Part shown: piece after piece, positions 62,320 to 64,000 of the stretch | Layout: each line of letters begins with the position of its first letter | How positions within the stretch are numbered: the first letter of the stretch is position 1 | Source of the DNA: an uncultured Muribaculaceae bacterium | GTDB lineage: Bacteria; Bacteroidota; Bacteroidia; Bacteroidales; Muribaculaceae | Direction of reading: 5' to 3' | Assembly: GCA_958436175.1 (NCBI GenBank) | Contig: CAUBJF010000001.1 | Coordinates: forward strand, 434,001-498,000 | DNA length: 64,000 nucleotides | The notes under the pieces: generated by a model | What the model was told of the DNA's origin: nothing | The model's database searches: none | Seen by the model: the letters and a program-made list of their open reading frames with translations, nothing else | Translations under genes and position numbers: made by a program

Positions 62320-63312
62320 TTAATCCTGGTTGAGGTTGACACGCTTGAAGGTCACAACGACGAGACCTTTTGCGCTCTTCTCGAGGTACTGGCCGATGGT
62401 GAGCTCGCCGTCCTTTACGAATTCCTGTTCCATAAGGCAGGATTCCTTGAAGAACTTGTTGAGACGTCCGTTGGCGATGTTCTCGATCATCTGTGCAGGG
62501 AGGTTGGCGGCCTTAGCGGCAGCTGTCTCTTCCTTGATGGTGCGAGCCTTGGCGGCTTCGTCTTCGGTGAGCCATCCCTTGGCGATATTGGAAGAGATGT
62601 GGTCTTCGCTATCGACGAGGTTGGGGTTGATACCGGCTTTCTTGAGAGCTGCTTCGACAGCTTTCTTGACCTGTTCTTCCTTGGTCTTCTCGACTGCGAC
62701 GTTGTACTCGGTGTTCTTGATTTCTTCGGGAACACTTTCACGGTTGACAGCGACGGGGTTCATGGATGCGATCTGCATAGCCACGTCGCGGCCTACCTGG
62801 TAGTCGACGTTTTCGAGGTTGAAGCCTGCGATTGTCGAGAGGTGGTTGCCGAGGTGGTTGTAGGAAGTTGTCGAGGGAGCTTCTACGTATTCGTACTGTG
62901 AGAGCTCTACCTTCTCACCTGTCTTGGCTGTCTCGTCGGTGATGAGATCGGCAACGGCGCGGCCGTCGATGGTGAGGTTCTTGAGTTCGTCGAGGCTCTT
63001 GACTTTGTTAGCCACAGCAGCATCGAGGAGCTTCTTGGTGAGAGCTACGAAGCCTTCGTTCTTGGCAACGAAGTCGGTCTCGCAGCAGAGGGCCACGATA
63101 GCGGCGAAGCTGCCTTCGTTTTTGGCGAGGACGCAGCCTTCGGAAGCCTGACGGTCTTCGCGCTTTGCTGCGATAGCCTGGCCCTTCTTGCGAAGGATCT
63201 CTACAGCGGCTTCGATGTCGCCGTTAGTTTCGGCGAGGGCTTTCTTGCAGTCCATCAGGCCGGCACTGGTGAGGTGGCGCAGCTTGGTGATTTCTGCCAT
63301 TGTAACTGCCAT
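62320..63312 (-). CDS. tsf: EF-Ts, elongation factor Ts
   Basis: 330-aa nucleotide exchange factor for EF-Tu. The UBA-like N terminus AEITKLRHLTSAGLMDCKKAL and the signature ETNGDIEAAVEILRKKG are clear, and CETDFVAKNEGF marks the EF-Tu contact region. Longer than E. coli EF-Ts (283 aa), as in other Bacteroidetes. The start may be ATG 63312 or ATG 63300. It follows rpsB by 33 bp. Confidence 0.95.
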   Translation of the reverse strand: MAVTMAEITKLRHLTSAGLMDCKKALAETNGDIEAAVEILRKKGQAIAAKREDRQASEGCVLAKNEGSFAAIVALCCETDFVAKNEGFVALTKKLLDAAVANKVKSLDELKNLTIDGRAVADLITDETAKTGEKVELSQYEYVEAPSTTSYNHLGNHLSTIAGFNLENVDYQVGRDVAMQIASMNPVAVNRESVPEEIKNTEYNVAVEKTKEEQVKKAVEAALKKAGINPNLVDSEDHISSNIAKGWLTEDEAAKARTIKEETAAAKAANLPAQMIENIANGRLNKFFKESCLMEQEFVKDGELTIGQYLEKSAKGLVVVTFKRVNLNQD

Positions 63313-63345
63313 ATCTGTGTATGTGTTAAATCGTGAATGAAAAAA

Positions 63346-64000
63346 TTAGTCTTCAGCAGGTGCTTCGGCTGCTTCTTCAGCCTTGGGAGCTTCTGCTTCG
63401 GGTTCGGCTTTGCGTACGCGGCGACGTTCGCGACGGGGAGCTGCGGGAGCTGCTTCGGCTTCTGCTGCTTCGTTGTCGAGCTTTTCAGCCTTGCGTTCTT
63501 CGAGACCTTCTGCCATAGCTGCCACGAGGGTACCGGCGATGAGTTCGATGCTCTTGGAAGCATCGTCGTTAGCGGGGATTACGTAGTCGACGGTGGAAGG
63601 ATCGGAGTTGGTATCTACCATGGCGAATACGGGGATACCGAGGCGGTTTGCTTCGGCAACGGCGATGCGTTCTTTGAGAACGTCGACAACGAAGAGTGCC
63701 GAGGGAAGACGGTTGAGGTCGGCGATAGAGCCGAGGGTCTTCTCGAGTTTGGCACGCTGACGTGTGATCTGGAGACGTTCGCGCTTGGAGAGGTTGTCGA
63801 ATGTACCGTCCTTGCTCATCTTGTCGATGGTAGTCATCTTGCGGACAGCCTTGCGGATGGTCGGGAAGTTGGTGAGCATACCGCCGGGCCAACGTTCGAT
63901 AACGTAGGGCATGCCGACAGAGCTGGCCAGGTCGGCGATGACCTGCTTAGCCTGCTTCTTTGTGGCAACGAAGAGAACCTTCTTGCCGCTCTTGGCCATG
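63346..64000 (-). CDS. rpsB: Ribosomal protein uS2 (5' truncated by window)
   Basis: Small-subunit protein S2. The visible part starts at AKSGKKVLFVATKKQAK, which is normally about residue 60, so the ATG at 63999 is internal and the true start lies beyond the window. Motifs are RWPGGMLTNF and PSALFVVDV. After the conserved core there is a long Ala/Glu/Arg-rich tail (about the last 50 residues, with RRERRRVRKAEPE). It is followed by tsf, the standard order. Confidence 0.95.
   Translation of the reverse strand, partial: MAKSGKKVLFVATKKQAKQVIADLASSVGMPYVIERWPGGMLTNFPTIRKAVRKMTTIDKMSKDGTFDNLSKRERLQITRQRAKLEKTLGSIADLNRLPSALFVVDVLKERIAVAEANRLGIPVFAMVDTNSDPSTVDYVIPANDDASKSIELIAGTLVAAMAEGLEERKAEKLDNEAAEAEAAPAAPRRERRRVRKAEPEAEAPKAEEAAEAPAED

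Noticed and set aside
1..64000. CRISPR array or insertion sequence
   Set aside because: No regularly spaced direct repeats, cas genes, transposase genes or terminal inverted repeats were seen.

Overview
This 64 kb window reads as a chromosomal segment of a gut Bacteroidales bacterium, most likely Muribaculaceae or a close relative. The reasons are the phylum-specific promoter element (TTTG/TTG, about 20 bp, then TAnnTTTG) found repeatedly on both strands, Bacteroidetes-restricted families (DUF6242, DUF6089, DUF6048, DUF6452, DUF4199, OstA-like), a queuine transglycosylase without zinc cysteines, and moderately high GC in the core genes. Genes are densely packed, and ten neighbouring pairs overlap by exactly four bases (ATGA). 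The taxonomic call is an inference; no 16S gene is present.

Layout. 1-911: 3' part of ribD. 1.0-8.0 kb (+): a lipoprotein, DUF6089 protein, uppS, bamA and two OmpH/Skp chaperones, an envelope-assembly locus. 8.1-14.8 kb (-): efp, aspartokinase, LptF/G permease, tgt, GH3 glucosidase. 14.9-20.2 kb (-): cvpA-sufBCDS iron-sulfur operon. 20.3-24.7 kb (-): DUF4199, glycosyltransferase, nitroreductase, DUF6452, DUF6048 and SDR genes. 24.8-25.2 kb (+): a YbjN-like gene. 25.2-30.9 kb (-): a nucleoside phosphorylase, then the surA-like/OstA-like/thioesterase/dprA operon. 31.1-38.1 kb (+): C11 protease, MscS channel, prolyl oligopeptidase, a lipoprotein and two metallo-beta-lactamase-fold genes. 38.1-41.9 kb (-): tRNA-Cys and an MBOAT/SGNH envelope acylation operon. 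42.1-47.2 kb (-): queA, FadL-type porin, a W/G/P-rich protein and an HdeD-like protein. 47.3-52.2 kb (+): iorA-iorB-aminotransferase-CoA transferase, a likely aromatic amino acid fermentation operon. 52.2-52.9 kb (-): a secreted endonuclease/exonuclease/phosphatase-fold protein.

52.9-62.2 kb is the accessory region. It begins with a promoter and a roughly 325-nt highly structured RNA that ends in an intrinsic terminator. Next come a PLD-SNF2 helicase and an Eco57I-type DNA methyltransferase, a 12-codon reading-frame stub, a convergent DUF2971 gene with an 80-aa partner, and a repeat cluster abutting tRNA-Arg. The sequence turns AT-rich from about 58.9 kb. I read it as a horizontally acquired phage-defence island, and the structured leader plus two-gene helicase/methylase module is the best candidate for a poorly described system. 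Core genes resume with tsf and rpsB, which runs off the window end.

How the genes work together: much of the window serves outer-membrane biogenesis. BamA, OmpH, SurA-like, OstA-like and LptF/G proteins cover protein and LPS assembly, UppS supplies the lipid carrier, and MBOAT/SGNH enzymes modify envelope glycans. tgt and queA are two steps of queuosine tRNA modification. The suf operon builds Fe-S clusters of the kind used by ferredoxins and oxidoreductases.
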